Shown piece after piece: positions 10,157-22,533 of a stretch of DNA of 64,000 bases; the first letter of the stretch is position 1; each line of letters opens with the position of its first letter. Made by a program: the position numbers and the translations under genes. The notes beneath the pieces are model-generated. The model was not told the DNA's origin, made no database searches, and worked only from the letters and a program-made list of their open reading frames with translations. This DNA is from Tulasnella sp. 424. Lineage: Eukaryota; Basidiomycota; Agaricomycetes; Cantharellales; Tulasnellaceae. The stretch lies in assembly GCA_019633425.1 (NCBI GenBank), contig WSUB01000034.1, forward strand, positions 1 to 64,000, in the 5' to 3' direction.

Positions 10157-11966
10157 TTACGGTTGATACACGATTAGGAAAACAGGGAGAATAGCGTCGT
10201 TCCGGTAAACTACCTGCTCGTCATAGTTTAGATCGTCTCCAACCTCTCCAAAGACCTGAAAATAATGTCATTACATTGCACGAAAAACAGAAGGGAGGCA
10301 TGCCCTCTCACCGAATCATAGCCGGTTGGCGGTCCCTTGAGACTTTCGTTGGTTCTCGTGATGTAGAACGCGTTGCCTAACACAACGTTACAAACGACCA
10401 AGGCTCTCAGCGACGACCCAGAACCATCTGGATTCTTCGAGTAATCATCCGCTCTGATAACAACAGTTGCTATTACTAGGAAATAGAGAATGCAAAGTAG
10501 GGCTTACTTTGAAGAAACTGAAGTGGTGTAGATTCCTTGACCAAACCTTAGCCAATTCCTTTCCGGAGCGCTCCCAGCTCGTTCTTTCTTCAGGGACTCT
10601 CGTAAAATCAGACACAAAGCACAATCACCAGTGAAGCAAAGGTCAGGTTTGAGGGGATTGTTACCAAGCAAGCAAGTACGTCGGGTGCCGTGGAAAACTC
10701 TTTTTTCTATGCCAGCGCTTGCGTTGTGGGTCATCGGAGTTCGGCCTCCTTTTCGGCCCTGGAATGATGCTCTGAGCAATTGAAAGGTAAGTAACATAGT
10801 AAGATCCTCCATTCATATACTGACTTGTAGAGCCCATACGCTCTGGTAAGTGACGGGGGCATGGTAATGGAATAGATGTCTCGAATGACAGCCATTCGCT
10901 TTGAGGCATGCTTCCAGCCGTCGTAGAAAAGCCTCGCAGCTAGAACAGTAGGTTTCTAAGTCCACCCTATCTGCTCGATACCGCGCTACTTACTATCACG
11001 GTAGGCCGGGTCGTTTGGTTTGAGAACAGACAACGAGGCGGAAGCTGCAAGGGCATTGGCCATTACGGGTCGCTGAACGACCGTAGCTCCGGTCCCACGC
11101 AATGATGCATCCGGAGAAGTGTGGAGTGAGAGCGCAGTAGAGTCGAATCCTGGAAGGTTGTAGTTGACGGAAGCGTTCTCAAACTCGACAAACCATCTAT
11201 CCGCGTGATCGGAGCACAGCACAACGTTCTTGTCCCAGACAGAATTAGTAATGAAGCGCAGATGGTTGAAGAATAAACATCAACATACCGAAACCTGGAG
11301 TCCATCACGCTTGGCTCCTCGGAGCAGAGTCGCAAGAGGAGGGTGCAACCCAGACCAGCTTAGCGACGATCTGCCAGTGGTTCCATAAGCATACGAGTCA
11401 CGGTTCCCAAGGGCCAGGAACTTGATGTCACCCAGAGAGCTGGGCTCTGATAGGCTAGATATAGCTTCCTCCAGCTCCGAAGAGCCAACGTCCCAAGACG
11501 CTGACTGTTGACCTGAACCATCCTCTGTAACCGCCCAGAAGTTATAATCCCCTCCCAAAGCGAGTCGCTTGAGTGTTCCAGATGACTCCAATCCCAGATC
11601 ATCAATTAAATCTTCTGATGTTACTAAAAAGCAAGGGGGAGGACTGTTAGCAGCTTAGGGAGGGGGCCACACTCAGTTGTGCTCACGGAATGTTCGGCCT
11701 TTTGGAGACTTGTAGCTAATCCAAAACTGATCCTGAGGCCCAAGAGCGAAGTCCAAAACGTTAGAGTGGTCAAGCATGCCAAGTAGCCGCTCTAATACAT
11801 CCGGTATTCCAGATCTGCAGCCGAGTGGTTCAGAACCCCGAGCTCCGGGAAAATAGTAACCAAGGTGGGCTGACCTGTAAATCCCCCTTCTGGACTGTAC
11901 TAGCAGACAGGGTCGACCATTGGAACTTCCAAGTGCTACTCTAAAGTGAGGTCGGGGTGAGGCCAT
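10157..11966 (-). CDS. Propeller-like N-terminal domain plus PARP-type ADP-ribosyltransferase
   Basis: Seven exons close in frame: 11966-11687, 11623-11289, 11228-10994, 10939-10825, 10771-10508, 10453-10312, 10255-10157 (489 aa). The C-terminal half has the PARP fold signature: FHGT (His349), RFGQGIYTTSVSSKADDY (Tyr403) and LNYDEQVVYRNDAI (Glu470), the H-Y-E triad of active PARPs. Between His and Tyr lies a cysteine cluster, C-x11-C-x4-C-x2-C. The N-terminal 280 residues carry repeated LG-x-W/F-type strands (HFRVALG, LDFALG, KRLALG, IKFLALG), suggesting a small beta-propeller or similar repeat fold. The large genes at 57144 and 62111 share both halves, including the RLFxDGWKH linker exon of 115 nt. 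It lies 577 bp upstream of the NLR gene on the same strand. The substrate is unknown. Confidence 0.85.
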
Positions 11967-12345
11967 GGTCTGGTGTTGCTGGGAATATTGTAACTAAATT
12001 AATCGCCGGGCCTCGTTTCCTCCGTTTTCTGGAGGTCCCATTTATTACCAAAAAGGGGTGGGTTTGGTTCACGTCCCCTTGGGCCAAACCAAAGGTGGAC
12101 AAACCGGGCACTGAGTAATAGTGTAATGGTCGTGCATGTCAACTGTGAGTTACTTGAACGATTTAGCTATACCTCGGGGTTGTTTGCCCGATTGGAAAGC
12201 GCATGACGAAATCGAGGCACCACTTGGTACAAGAGAAGAGATCGAAACGTAAAAATGGCATTCTATACAACGAAGCGTCAACAGAAGCATAATTTAGTAC
12301 ATCCTAGGCGAGAGGTAGATCATTGGAATGAATGGTAGTAAGCAA

Positions 12346-15300
12346 TCAAGGGGACCCGGCATCTTCGTCCTCCATTGCAATTTCGGCGATGAATTCATCA
12401 GCGGTCTGGATCATCTCCTTGATCATCTCCTCGCGATTCCAGCTTGAACGATGCTTCCATATGGTGCCGAGGCATGTTGCCCTCAGCTGTTCCAGTTGTT
12501 CGACGTTGAAAGTGGAGGTCTCGTCCACGAGTTTCTTGCTAAGCTTTCCGGCTAACTCTTCGTCAACTATGAAGTCAGGGAGTGGAGGTGGGGGAGTTGG
12601 CGTGCGAGCTGCTGGCGGTGCAATGTCGACCACCATGCCATCGGGTTCTTCGGAACGGCGTGGCGAAGTGGCGGCGGGAGGCTCTGCGGGAAGAATTCGT
12701 TGGGGTGTCGTTGGCGTAGACCCTGCGCTTCCTCCCTGGGGTGAAGGGACATGAAGTAAAGAGACGGCCGATCCTGAGGCATTTGTTCCCATCAGGCCTG
12801 GTGTGGGTTCTTGCAGCAGGCCCGGTGTCGGGAGTAGCGGAGACGCTTGAACTAGAACAGGTACAGCCTCAGAGCTGGGAGGGACCCCATCGAGCTCGGG
12901 CCCAGGAACCACGACGTTGGGGTAGATCACCGGAATGGCAGGTGCTTCAGGTACCCCGCTTAGCCCGTTGAGGATCGACACAGCGTCGTGTTCCGCCATG
13001 CCCAGTTCATTCGCAAACCGGACACTGCGAACCTCCCTGTGTTCACCCGGCTGGTGAGTCTGTTCGGTCTGTCCATTTGGCGCCGAAGCCTGGATTTCGG
13101 GGGCACCATCCTGCCCATCGCCTTCTTCCGACGCGGTCCTTGCCCGCTTGGGCGAGCGCCCTTGTGGACTGTCCATTTGCGCATCGCCAGATCCACCTTG
13201 AGACCTCGATCGCTTCAGTCTGCGTTCCGGGTCGGGAGTAAACGGAATCTCTGGCTGCTGGCCATTGGAGCGTGTACTTCTCCTAGCCACTGGACCAAAA
13301 GGATCGTCGGTCGGCGATCCCTGTCGCTGTCCATTAGCGATTTTCAGGGCCCGGGCCTTCTCTTGTCTTCTTTGCTCATGCTCCTTCCGGCGCTGAATCT
13401 CCCTCTCGGCCATCCGCTCGCACTCAACCGCGAATTGAGGTTCCCAGTAGAGAAGGGTTGCGTTGGTAAGAGAGTACATAGCTTGCGCTTTGAACAACCT
13501 TTCGTTGTCGATGGGCTCGACCTCGGCATTGGCAACGATCTTCGAGATGTCTTCCAAGAACTCCTTGGGAGTAAGGTATCCGGAGTAGTAGAGCTTGGCA
13601 TGCATCTTTTCAAGGTCCATATCGAAGAATTGTCGGTGACGTGGAATGGGAGCGGGAGCTGGGGCTTGGGGGACTGGATCCTGGGGAGCGGGAACGGGAG
13701 CGGGGTCTTGGGGAGCGGGGTCTTGGGGAGCGGGGCCGTTCTCCATGTTTGTATCACCATCGACGTCAGCCACAACAGCTGCTTCCTGAGTAGGTTGCTT
13801 TGGAGGCTCGACCGGTGCTTCCACAATAGTGGGCCAGTCGGGGTTCTCTGGAGGATCGTCATCCAAGTCGTACTCCATCTAAAAGATATCGAATTGTTAG
13901 AAGTGTTTGCATGTCCAGCAAGGGAGAGGGACGTACGCGAGCAGTCTTCGCGAATCGTTTGAATTTCCGTTTCAAGTCTTGCAAGACCGGGCCAAGGCGA
14001 CTTGTCAACATAGCTTTGATCCGTTCGTCATTCTCGGCCTGTGCGGCGATTTCAGCCGCCGTCGGTTGTCTCGGTGGCAGCGGAGGGGCCACGGGCAATT
14101 CTTCCAATACCCTCTTCTTTCGCGGGACACCGTCGGGGAAGTGGTTAGGTGGCCGGTGCACGTGTTCAAGAAGCTCTTTGAAGAAAGCGACCCGCGACTC
14201 TCGGGTGGGCGAGACCAACGTGACTCGATTCTCGCGGTTGTGCCCGAACCATGCCCGAACGTCCTTTGGAAGGCGCGCAAAGTCGCCTTCCACAATGGCC
14301 AATAGGAGAAGAGGATCAGTCGGCGCAAGGGAGTCGAGCATTGTGCGAACGGTGGTTCGGGCTGTTTCGGAGACCGCCCCACACCAACTCAGCAGTGCCG
14401 GAATATAAACGATTGAAGGCTTGTGCCTTTTTGCCTCCACGAACAACTGAACGATTGCCGACTCGACAGTCTAAAGGGTGATGCATCAGTAAAGGTTCGA
14501 GCCAGACGCGGGGGCAGGTATTTACCCTCGTCGAATCACCCATCAGGGTTCCTAGGTCCAGGCTTTGAACCTGAATGCCCTCCAGATGGTGCAACGCCGC
14601 TGCTCCAATGTATGTTTGGCCCATGCCTTGAGCTCCACAGATGGCGATACGAGGTCTATGCACACGCAACGACTCCATGGCCTGTAGCATCATCTCCCTT
14701 TCCAACCCTCCTTCGGTTTCATCCTCATACTCGGCTTCCTCCAATACGGTACGAGTAGAAGATTTTGGAAGTGCTTTGTCGAGGGCTACTTTGGCCTGTT
14801 CGAGGGGTTCGCCGAGAAGAGGAACTAATTGGGTGGGGAGAGGCTTGGCTTCCGAAGCAGTGGAGCGAGCCGAGGACGGAATCATTTCTGTTGTATAAAC
14901 AAATCCGGTGTAAATTTCCCAACGGAATGCGCAGCGCTGCCATATATAACGCACTCTTAAGGGCAATCATGAAATCCCTTGCTTGCACTTGAATCGACTC
15001 TGGCTTCAACAACAGCCTGTCGTTAGACTTATAGATCTGTGGATATCTTCGTTGCACTGCATTCAAGGCCGCTTCAGTGCATAAGGCCTGCGGATTTCTT
15101 ATTTAGTAACCCGCGGTCACGTGGCATCATAATCGAAAAAGGCGAAAACGCACTCGAAGATCGGCACCTCCGTAGCCTTTAGTAGCCTTGGCTAGCATTG
15201 TTCGAGTCTGTTCTCCTTTCTCTCCATCCCAGCCATCCCAAGCATTGGTGTTAATGGACAAAATCCGATGACGGGCGCTCAGGTCTGGCAGAGGGAAATA

Positions 15301-17612
15301 GAACTCTCGGTCAAAGCGCCCAGGACGACGCAATGCGGGATCAATTGCATCAGGTCGATTCGTCGCGCCAATGACGATAACTTGGCCTATAAGGGCGAAA
15401 TGGGTTTCAGCTGCCCGTATCCTCGGACGTCTCGCAATGGTCACTCACCCCTCCCATCCATGCCGTCCATAAGAGCGAGGAGAGTGCTAACAATACTTGC
15501 ATGGATCTGGTCCTGCTTGCTACTACGAACTGGGGCTAAACCGTCGATTTCATCGAAGAAAATGATGGACGGTTGATTGGTCCTAGCCTCGTCAAACAAG
15601 AGACGTAACTGTCTTTCGGCTTCTCCGACCCATTTAGACAGACAGTCGGCACCCTTGCGCATGTAAAAAGCTAAGTGGTGGAGCTTAGTGGGCCTAGCCA
15701 GGACGGCGATTGTTATTCCACCACTCACTGATACTTCGCCCGCCGCTCCTGGAACTTGCAGCTAAGGCTCGAGCAAGTAACGTTTTACCAGTACCCGGAG
15801 GTCCGTGGAACAGTACACCACGAGGTGGAGTGAGGTTGAAGCGTTGGAATACCTCGGGGTAAAGAAGGGGAAGTGTCACCATCTCTTTCAGTTGCGAGAT
15901 GTCTGAATAAGCGCCGAAAGAAGTATAGTGTTAGTCCTCGACTCAGGATCCACCAAGAAGGAAGACGCACGGCCATCCAGTCCACCAACTTGATCGAACG
16001 TGACATTTTGGTTGACTCCTAGTGGATCTGCATCCGCTAGTGCTATTTCAGTTGGGAAGGTGTTTGTTAGCAGATGTTGTATATCACAGTAGAAACTGTC
16101 TTCGTACCGCTATCGGTGCCAACTTTGCCCAGATTGGAAGGTGTACCTGCTGCAGCGGCTGCAAGCTCATTTGGACCCATTCCACCTGCGGGATAAATGC
16201 CACCGCTTGACCCTCCTCCTGCAGCCGCGCCAAATGGTCTTCGTGGCGTTTGATTGGGCACATCCGAGTCCTACATGGAACCAGTTCCCGGTTAGTTGAC
16301 ATCAAGGAGAGAGTCTAAGCTATTAAGAACTCACAGAATCATCTGGTCTTCTGGCTGGACCGCGACCGAATCCACCGGCCCCGTCCATACCTCCAGGTCC
16401 GAACCGGTTGCCGATGCCCCACGGAGCGACTTTTCGGAAAGCTTTCGGGGTTCCTCGGACACCGTTCCTCCCAAATCCATTCATGAATAAGTTGTCGACG
16501 CCGCCACTGGAAGCACCGTTGACGTTCGGGCCAATCTCCTCGGCTGCGAGCGGGGGAGGGATAGCGTAGTTCACCTTTGTGGTACGTTTCCGGAGACCAT
16601 AGCCTCCACTCTCCTCTGGTGTCGCACTACGACGCGGAGGTTCTTCTGGAGTGCTGGGAACAGGATCGTCGTGGTCGACGGATCCGTCAGCATCCATATC
16701 CACAGAAGATGCCGTCCCATCGTCAACGTAGTCGCCCTCCTCTTCCATATCCCGCGCCGAACGACGCTTGGCACTACGACGAGAAGCTTTTGAAGAGCGA
16801 GCGCGAGGTTGAGGTGCGTTTCCATCGAGTGGTTGACCCCCTTCGGTCTTCACTGCGCCGTCGGAGGGTTTTTGCGATCGCTTTCGCGTATTATAGCCTT
16901 GCTCGTCTTCGTCAAAACCACCTCCATCGGCTCCGTCGTCATCAATGAAAGAGTTTCGACGGTTTGATTGGCCTCTTGTCACCCGTCGAGCTCCGCCGCC
17001 AGCAGGTCGGACTGGGTGTTCATCCTCCTCGTCACTCTCCACCATCGCGTTCGTATTCCGAAGCTTGATGGTTCGTCCTCTTGAGGACGTTATCGTCGTC
17101 ATGACGGGTTGTTGTTTGCTGCGAAGGTCTTCAAACTCGTCGTCGTCATCGTCGTCGTCGTAGTCGTACTTGTTGTGTCGCTGGTTTGCATTGGAACGGG
17201 TCCGACGCGATCGAGATTCTTCTGGAGAGGCAGACGAGTAGTGTCCTGAATCCGCGGCGGATCCATTTCCGTCTTCGCCATACTCGCTTCCAGAGGCTTG
17301 AACATTGTTTGAAGAGCGGGTGGAGCGACGCGTAGCTGCCACCATGCCGTCGTCGCCGTGGCCGTTGAGCTTGGGTTGTGGTGAAAGAGGTGGTTGGTCT
17401 TCGGCAAGAGTCGCAGAGGTTGTGACAGGAGAAGGCTTGAATTTCAAAGTGACGCGGCGAAGCGTAGGAGGATTCAAGTTTTGGCCGTCACCACTCGCTG
17501 TTGCTTCAGAGAAATGAGCTGATGGATCGAGTTGCTGCTGCTCTTGGATCTGGCGTTGCTGTCGAGAGTGTTCTCCTGCGCTGTCGTAGGCAGCGTCGCT
17601 CTCCGTACTCAT
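12346..17612 (-). CDS. YTA7: Yta7/Abo1/ATAD2-type nucleosome-handling AAA ATPase
   Basis: Minus-strand gene of roughly 1,600 residues in about ten exons. The ATG is at 17612; an upstream TTG only appears to extend it. The N-terminus (17612-16330) is long, acidic and Ser/Arg-rich, with Asp runs and RRSTRSS/KRR basic patches. Around 16050-15100 is the first AAA module: VTFDQVGGL, Walker A GPPGTGKT, then [23 protein letters not shown], Walker B IIFFDEID, and [22 protein letters not shown]. The second AAA module (14966-14316) is degenerate, with GAQGMGQT in place of a lysine-bearing Walker A, as is usual in this family. A bromodomain-like segment follows ([19 protein letters not shown], then [12 protein letters not shown], about 13620-13430). 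Family members bind histone H3 and help assemble or remove nucleosomes. The 3' part (13878-12346) is Pro/Ser-rich with a helical tail. Confidence 0.9.
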
Positions 17613-17757
17613 CAAGAGGTGCTGCTGGTATGAGGCTCACTCGCAAGCGGGGGACAGCCACGGAAGCCTTTTCGCAGGTGGTTGGTGGATCACGTAAGCA
17701 GGTTCGACAAAACCGGAACAAAGGAGGAAAGTACACAAAGAACGCTACAAACTACAG

Positions 17758-18765
17758 CTATCGCCTCTGCAAAGCCTCCAAAATCCTTTTAACACCACCA
17801 TCTATAGAGGCTTGGTTCGCTTGCATAATTTGCATGTTGGCTTCAATGTTGTTCAGGCGTTCCCGAGTCTCATTCTCCAGCTGGGAAAGTCGCTGAAGAA
17901 TCATACCCTGACCTGCTTCCAAAGCCATGACCTTGTGCAAAATAATAGCCTGCGTTTGTGTATAGACGTTGGGTAGAATTGCATCGTTTTGCGATGGACC
18001 GTGGAGTTGTGGAATTTCCTGTTGAGGAGCCAGTTGCATCTGTCGGTTGACCTGAGACGAAGGTCCAGCTCCGTTGGTTACGTTGAAGCTATTGATCGGG
18101 CTGGAGATCTGCAAGGCTATTAGGACTATTTGAGTCATGTTAATACGAATGAGATGAAGGCACAGTCGCCCTACCTCCAACATCCGGGCTCTGCATTGGA
18201 CCCGACATCGGGCCGAAGCTCGCGTTTCCAAACTCGGCATCACCATCAATGCTCTCAAGACCGTCGGGAATCGTCCTTTTGGATTTTCGCTTCCTTGAAT
18301 TGCTTGTTACATTATTGGAGGCGGATTCCTGCTCCGGGCCCGTGGAACTAGAATTCTCTGCAACCGAGATCACAGAATAAGTATGAATCGTCACGGACTG
18401 GCCCAGAGTAACGACTTACTAGCTGCCCATCTTTCGCGCCACTTGTTGAGAAACTTTCTCGAGTTAATGGACGCCAGCGCCCGTTGCTCCTGCGTATATT
18501 CACCCTCCGTAGACCCTTTGATTCGCTCGGCCTCTTCGAACGCCGCATGCTCTGCCTGTGGTATCTCCAACAATCCTTCTTCAAGAGATGCAGAGGCTTT
18601 GGCCACAATCACCACCGTTCCGGGGCGCGAGCCGTTCCGGACCTTCATGCCTCGCCGGGTAGTCGCCGCACTGGATGATGACGCCATAGCAGCTGGGTCG
18701 GCAGATGAAGTCGCGTATTCCACTTGAGCTACTTTGCGACGTTTGGGAGATCTATCCTCCGCCAT
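17758..18765 (-). CDS. Unrecognised nuclear protein with C-terminal coiled coil
   Basis: The start ATG is at 18765 (MAEDRSPKRRKVAQ); in-frame codons upstream are not ATG. The N-terminus carries a basic nuclear-localisation-like SPKRRKV. Then come a charged helical stretch with KFLNKWRERWAAS, a low-complexity Ser/Asn segment with RKRKSKR, and a C-terminal coiled coil (LEAGQGMILQRLSQLENETRERLNNIEANMQIM). Exons are about 18765-18417, 18358-18175 and 18115-17758. I do not recognise a family. The helical N-terminal part could contact DNA or protein, but that is a guess. Its stop lies 146 bp upstream of the Yta7 start on the same strand. On the other side it shares a 344-bp divergent promoter with CBP80. 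Confidence 0.7.
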
Positions 18766-19109
18766 CTCCTCCAAATAGTTGGGAACTTAACGGGCGTTTT
18801 ATAGCTTCAGGTGGTCAGAGTTTAAGTTCAAGTGTGTTGGTTATTCGGGATACAGCCAGAGACCGAATCTGCGAGCGCATCCGAGATTATATGAGTCCAA
18901 CGGAAGCTAGAGATGCAGCTCGAAGGGTTCAGAGGTCAGAAGGGACACCAGAGCGGAGGATTGCGGGCTAGTCGGCTGCCCTTCCAGTCCGTGGCTGAAT
19001 CCAGACTAGATTCGTTCGACGTGGGAATCAGACTTGCACTGACCTTCGTCCATTACAGTTGGGACCAAATCGAGGAGATTTTGCTTGAGCCAAGTCCACA
19101 TCGCTTGCA
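18766..19109. promoter_or_regulatory. Divergent intergenic region between coiled-coil protein and CBP80
   Basis: These 344 bp separate two divergent start codons, so they should hold both promoters. I see no distinctive element. Confidence 0.5.
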
Positions 19110-22100
19110 ATGAGTTATCACGGAAACGGTGGTCATTACGGTGGTGGAGGTGGAGGTAGTAGCAAGGGAAGATACTGTGAGCCACTCGAAAGCAATCGAA
19201 CCAAGCACCCACCTGACGACTGAACACCGCCAGCTCGTCGCGACCGAGATCAGCATTACCCACCCCCTGAAAGACCCGAAACTAAATTGAGGAATAGCAT
19301 CATCAAGTTTGCAGATGATCCTGTCAGTGTGCCTGTCCAGATTTTTTCCCGGCTGGAACTAACGATTCTGGATCCGCTCAGGAATCCGACCCCGCACGCG
19401 AAATTCCCCGCTTGGCCAGCCATGTTCGAGACCAGCTTCCAGCAAGCTCTGCAGCTGTTGCGGAGGGTCTTCGGATCGGGTTAGTACGGTGGTTGGACAA
19501 TTTGTCTGTGGCGTCGTCGATCTGACTTTTCGTTACAGGTGCACTGAGCAACCTTATAAAATCCCTCTGTACGCCGCTCTTGTTGCGTTCCTCTCGGCAG
19601 GCTCCGGAGAGGAAGTGGATGATGACGCCGAGACAGGCGCCCAGGTTGCCGTTCGTGCCGTTTTGGAAGACTTCGTGAAAGGATTCCAGGGCTATGTGGA
19701 TGAGTTGAAGTGGCTGCAAATGAAGCTTTGCGTCAGTTCGGTCTCTGAATTCACTTGCTCAGTGACATCTAACGAGCCTCCAATTAATACAGATCCAATT
19801 TTTTGCTCACTTGGTCACCTTACATGTCATCACGCCGAAGTCTTTACTCGCCCTCCTTCAATCACTCACAGCCGTGTTGGATGAGCCTGGCGTCTCTTAT
19901 TATCGCGCAAGATGTGCCGCCCTTTGTGCAGGTACGCTCCTCAGCCGTAATGGCTCCATGTCACCGAAACTGACTCCGTTGCCACTAGGCGAAGCCTTGT
20001 TGCGAGCTGGTGGAGAGTTATCTGCGCTCGACGAAGTGTCCGTTACACAAATTATTGCCATCCTACGGGTGTTCGCGGAGAGCCAGGTCGGTTCTATTGC
20101 CCTCGTTTCGCCTCTCGTTCGTCTTTATGAGAAGAACGAAGATGCTGCAGGCCATGATGATGAGACTCGCGAGGTAAGTGTCAACCTATCCCTACTCCGG
20201 GTGTTTTGCTCATTAGGCTGGTTGATGTAGACCGTCTCCTCCCTCGTCGCTGCTCTTGGTGCAATGCAAGCGTCCTCCTTCGCGAATACACCTTCTGCAC
20301 TCCCCCGTCCTCAAAAGTATCTCCCTCCTTTGGAGAACAAAATCGCTACTCCGTTGAGCCTCAACGCCTTCGACCTTCCCTTCGTCCTCGTCCCCCCTGA
20401 TGCAATGGACCTCGAAGGAGATGATGGCGTCGGAGCAGCGGTAGGACCATCTATCGAAGACGGACAGCCGACACCAGCGGCGAAATTGGAGGTCCCTTCA
20501 GTCTATCTGCGTGTGTTTGATGATGAGGTGCGTTTAAGCAGACAGTCTCTCCATCGCACTATCCAACTGACAATTTATGTCCTAGGTTACGCCTAACGAC
20601 CACACACCATCTGGTTACTTGGTCCGGAGTTGTGTTCGGGACACCCTGGAAATATTCGAGGTTAACCGCAAAGAAGCTGCTAGAATTCTTCTCGACCTGC
20701 CGAGATGGTGGAACCCATCGACGTTCAAGCGCCGCCACCAGGACGACGACGCTTCCCCGCTTCCCGAAGGAGACATTATGGAGTGGAATTTGGATTGTCT
20801 CATCATTGAGGTTCGTCGATGAACACTTCATGACGGTTTCGCAGAGCTAACCTGGGCTATTTGACAGACGACCCTTTCGCTGTCGTTCCAACTTCCAATT
20901 GCTCCACACGTGCCTGTCTATTACTATGCACTGATCACGGACCTCTGCAAACTCTCTCCATCCACCGTTGGACCGGCCGTAGGGAAATCTATACGGAAAC
21001 TCTATCGCCTCCTCGAAGACACCGGGAGTGTCGACGATGGTGCGCTGGACGTGGAGGTTGCTCGACGCTTTGTGGAATGGTTCGCCGTTCATATGTCAAA
21101 CTTCAACTTCAACTGGGTTTGGAAGGAATGGTAAGAGGTTCCCCTTGTCGCACGAAGTGAATTGACATTGATGATTTGTTATTCCGATGTAGGATTCCGG
21201 ACCTTGACCTACCCCGATGCCACCCTCGTCGTCGATTTATTCAACGAGCCATCGAATTGGAAATCCGAGCCTCTTACTTTGACAGAATCAAGGAGACTCT
21301 CCCAGTTGAATACCACGATCCTCAAGCGTACGCTTTACCTGAAGAGGCCCCCGGTCCCGATTACGAGTACGACGATCCCAGTATGTTGTTCTGTCGTTCA
21401 TGTGTCACGGGCCCCTGTTCATTCCTCCCCCCTAGGACATCCGCATTTTGCGGAGGCAGAGGCCCTTACCGACCTTATCAAAGCGCGTTCCAAAGTCGAC
21501 GTTGTCCTTGTTCGAGCACAAGAACTTTGCGCTGAAGCCGCAACCCGGATGTCGGAGAATGATGCCACGACCATACTTCGCACCGTCTCAGTTCAAGTGA
21601 TCTTACACGTCGGCTCCCGATCCTTCTCCCACTTCCTCAACGCTATTGAGCGATACCTGTCTCTCCTCAAGTTCTTCTCAAAGGACACAGAAGCCAAAGC
21701 CCAGATACTCGATACTGCTGCCAAATTCTGGCGACGGAACTCACAGATGATTGCGATCGTCTTTGACAAGTTTATGCAATATCAAGTAGTCGATCCGGCA
21801 GACGTTGTTGCCTGGTCGTTCAGGAGCTCGGCCACGAACGGTGATCATCGTGTCGAAGGTTCCATCGGTATCAAGGGATGGGAGATCCTCAAAGCCGCGT
21901 TAGACAAGGCTAGTGGACGCGTCGCTATCGCGAAACGCAAAGTCCAGAAAGTCAAAAAAGAGGAGGAAGACGCCAAAGCCAAACTGAAGGCCAGCAAAGT
22001 CGTGGATGACGTAATGGAAGAGGAAGTCGCTATGCAAGACGGTACGGTGTTCCAGTCTCGAGCTTGATGATCCAGACTTGACGATGCCACGTTAACTCTC

Positions 22101-22533
22101 CAGACACAACGGAATCTCCAGCTTTGGCTGCAGCGCTCAAGGCTCATTCAACACTCACACGTGACCAGAAGACGGCACTAGTTCGGGCCTTGGACGGTTT
22201 CGTTTCATTCCTCGGGTCTGCACCTCAGTCAGGGGTAGTGATAACCAAAGATGCGTGGCAGTCCCGAAACAACTGGGAAGACGATCCATGGGATAGCTGG
22301 GAGTCATGGGGCTGGTTCCGCCACTTCTGCAGAGCTGTCAGTCCGGCCCCCAACATACCCGTCCTTGCACATGCTGATCCTTATGCCCTTTCCAGTATTC
22401 CTCCCAACTGAAAACGTACATGAACACCTTGGAGGCTGTGTCTATTGGACGCTTGGACTCAACACCCGGCGTAGACCCAGCGGCAGCCGACATGGTCAAA
22501 GCTATCTGGAACTCTGCACTAGGTGGAGAGTAG
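19110..22533 (+). CDS. CBC1: Nuclear cap-binding complex large subunit (CBP80/NCBP1)
   Basis: The first exon is Gly/His-rich (MSYHGNGGHYGGGGGG). It is followed by PERPETKLRNSIIKFADDP and the MIF4G-type helical region of CBP80: QPYKIPLYAALVAFL, VRAVLEDFVKGFQGYVDELKW, FFAHLVTLHVITPKSLLALLQ, then YYALITDLCKLSP, FVEWFAVHMSNFNFNWVWKEW and YFDRIKETLP. The C-terminal part has FWRRNSQMIAIVFDKFMQYQVVDP, a charged Lys-rich coiled coil (KRKVQKVKKEEEDAKAKLKA) and ends near TYMNTLEAVSIGRL. The family binds CBP20 and the m7G cap and works in splicing, export and nonsense-mediated decay. About twelve exons with short introns span the gene. Individual middle splice sites were not all resolved, but the order and frame of the conserved blocks leave little doubt. 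Confidence 0.9.

Noticed and set aside
14316..14966. Lost Walker A lysine in the second AAA module of the Yta7 homologue as a novelty
   Set aside because: A degenerate second AAA domain is normal in the Yta7/ATAD2 family.
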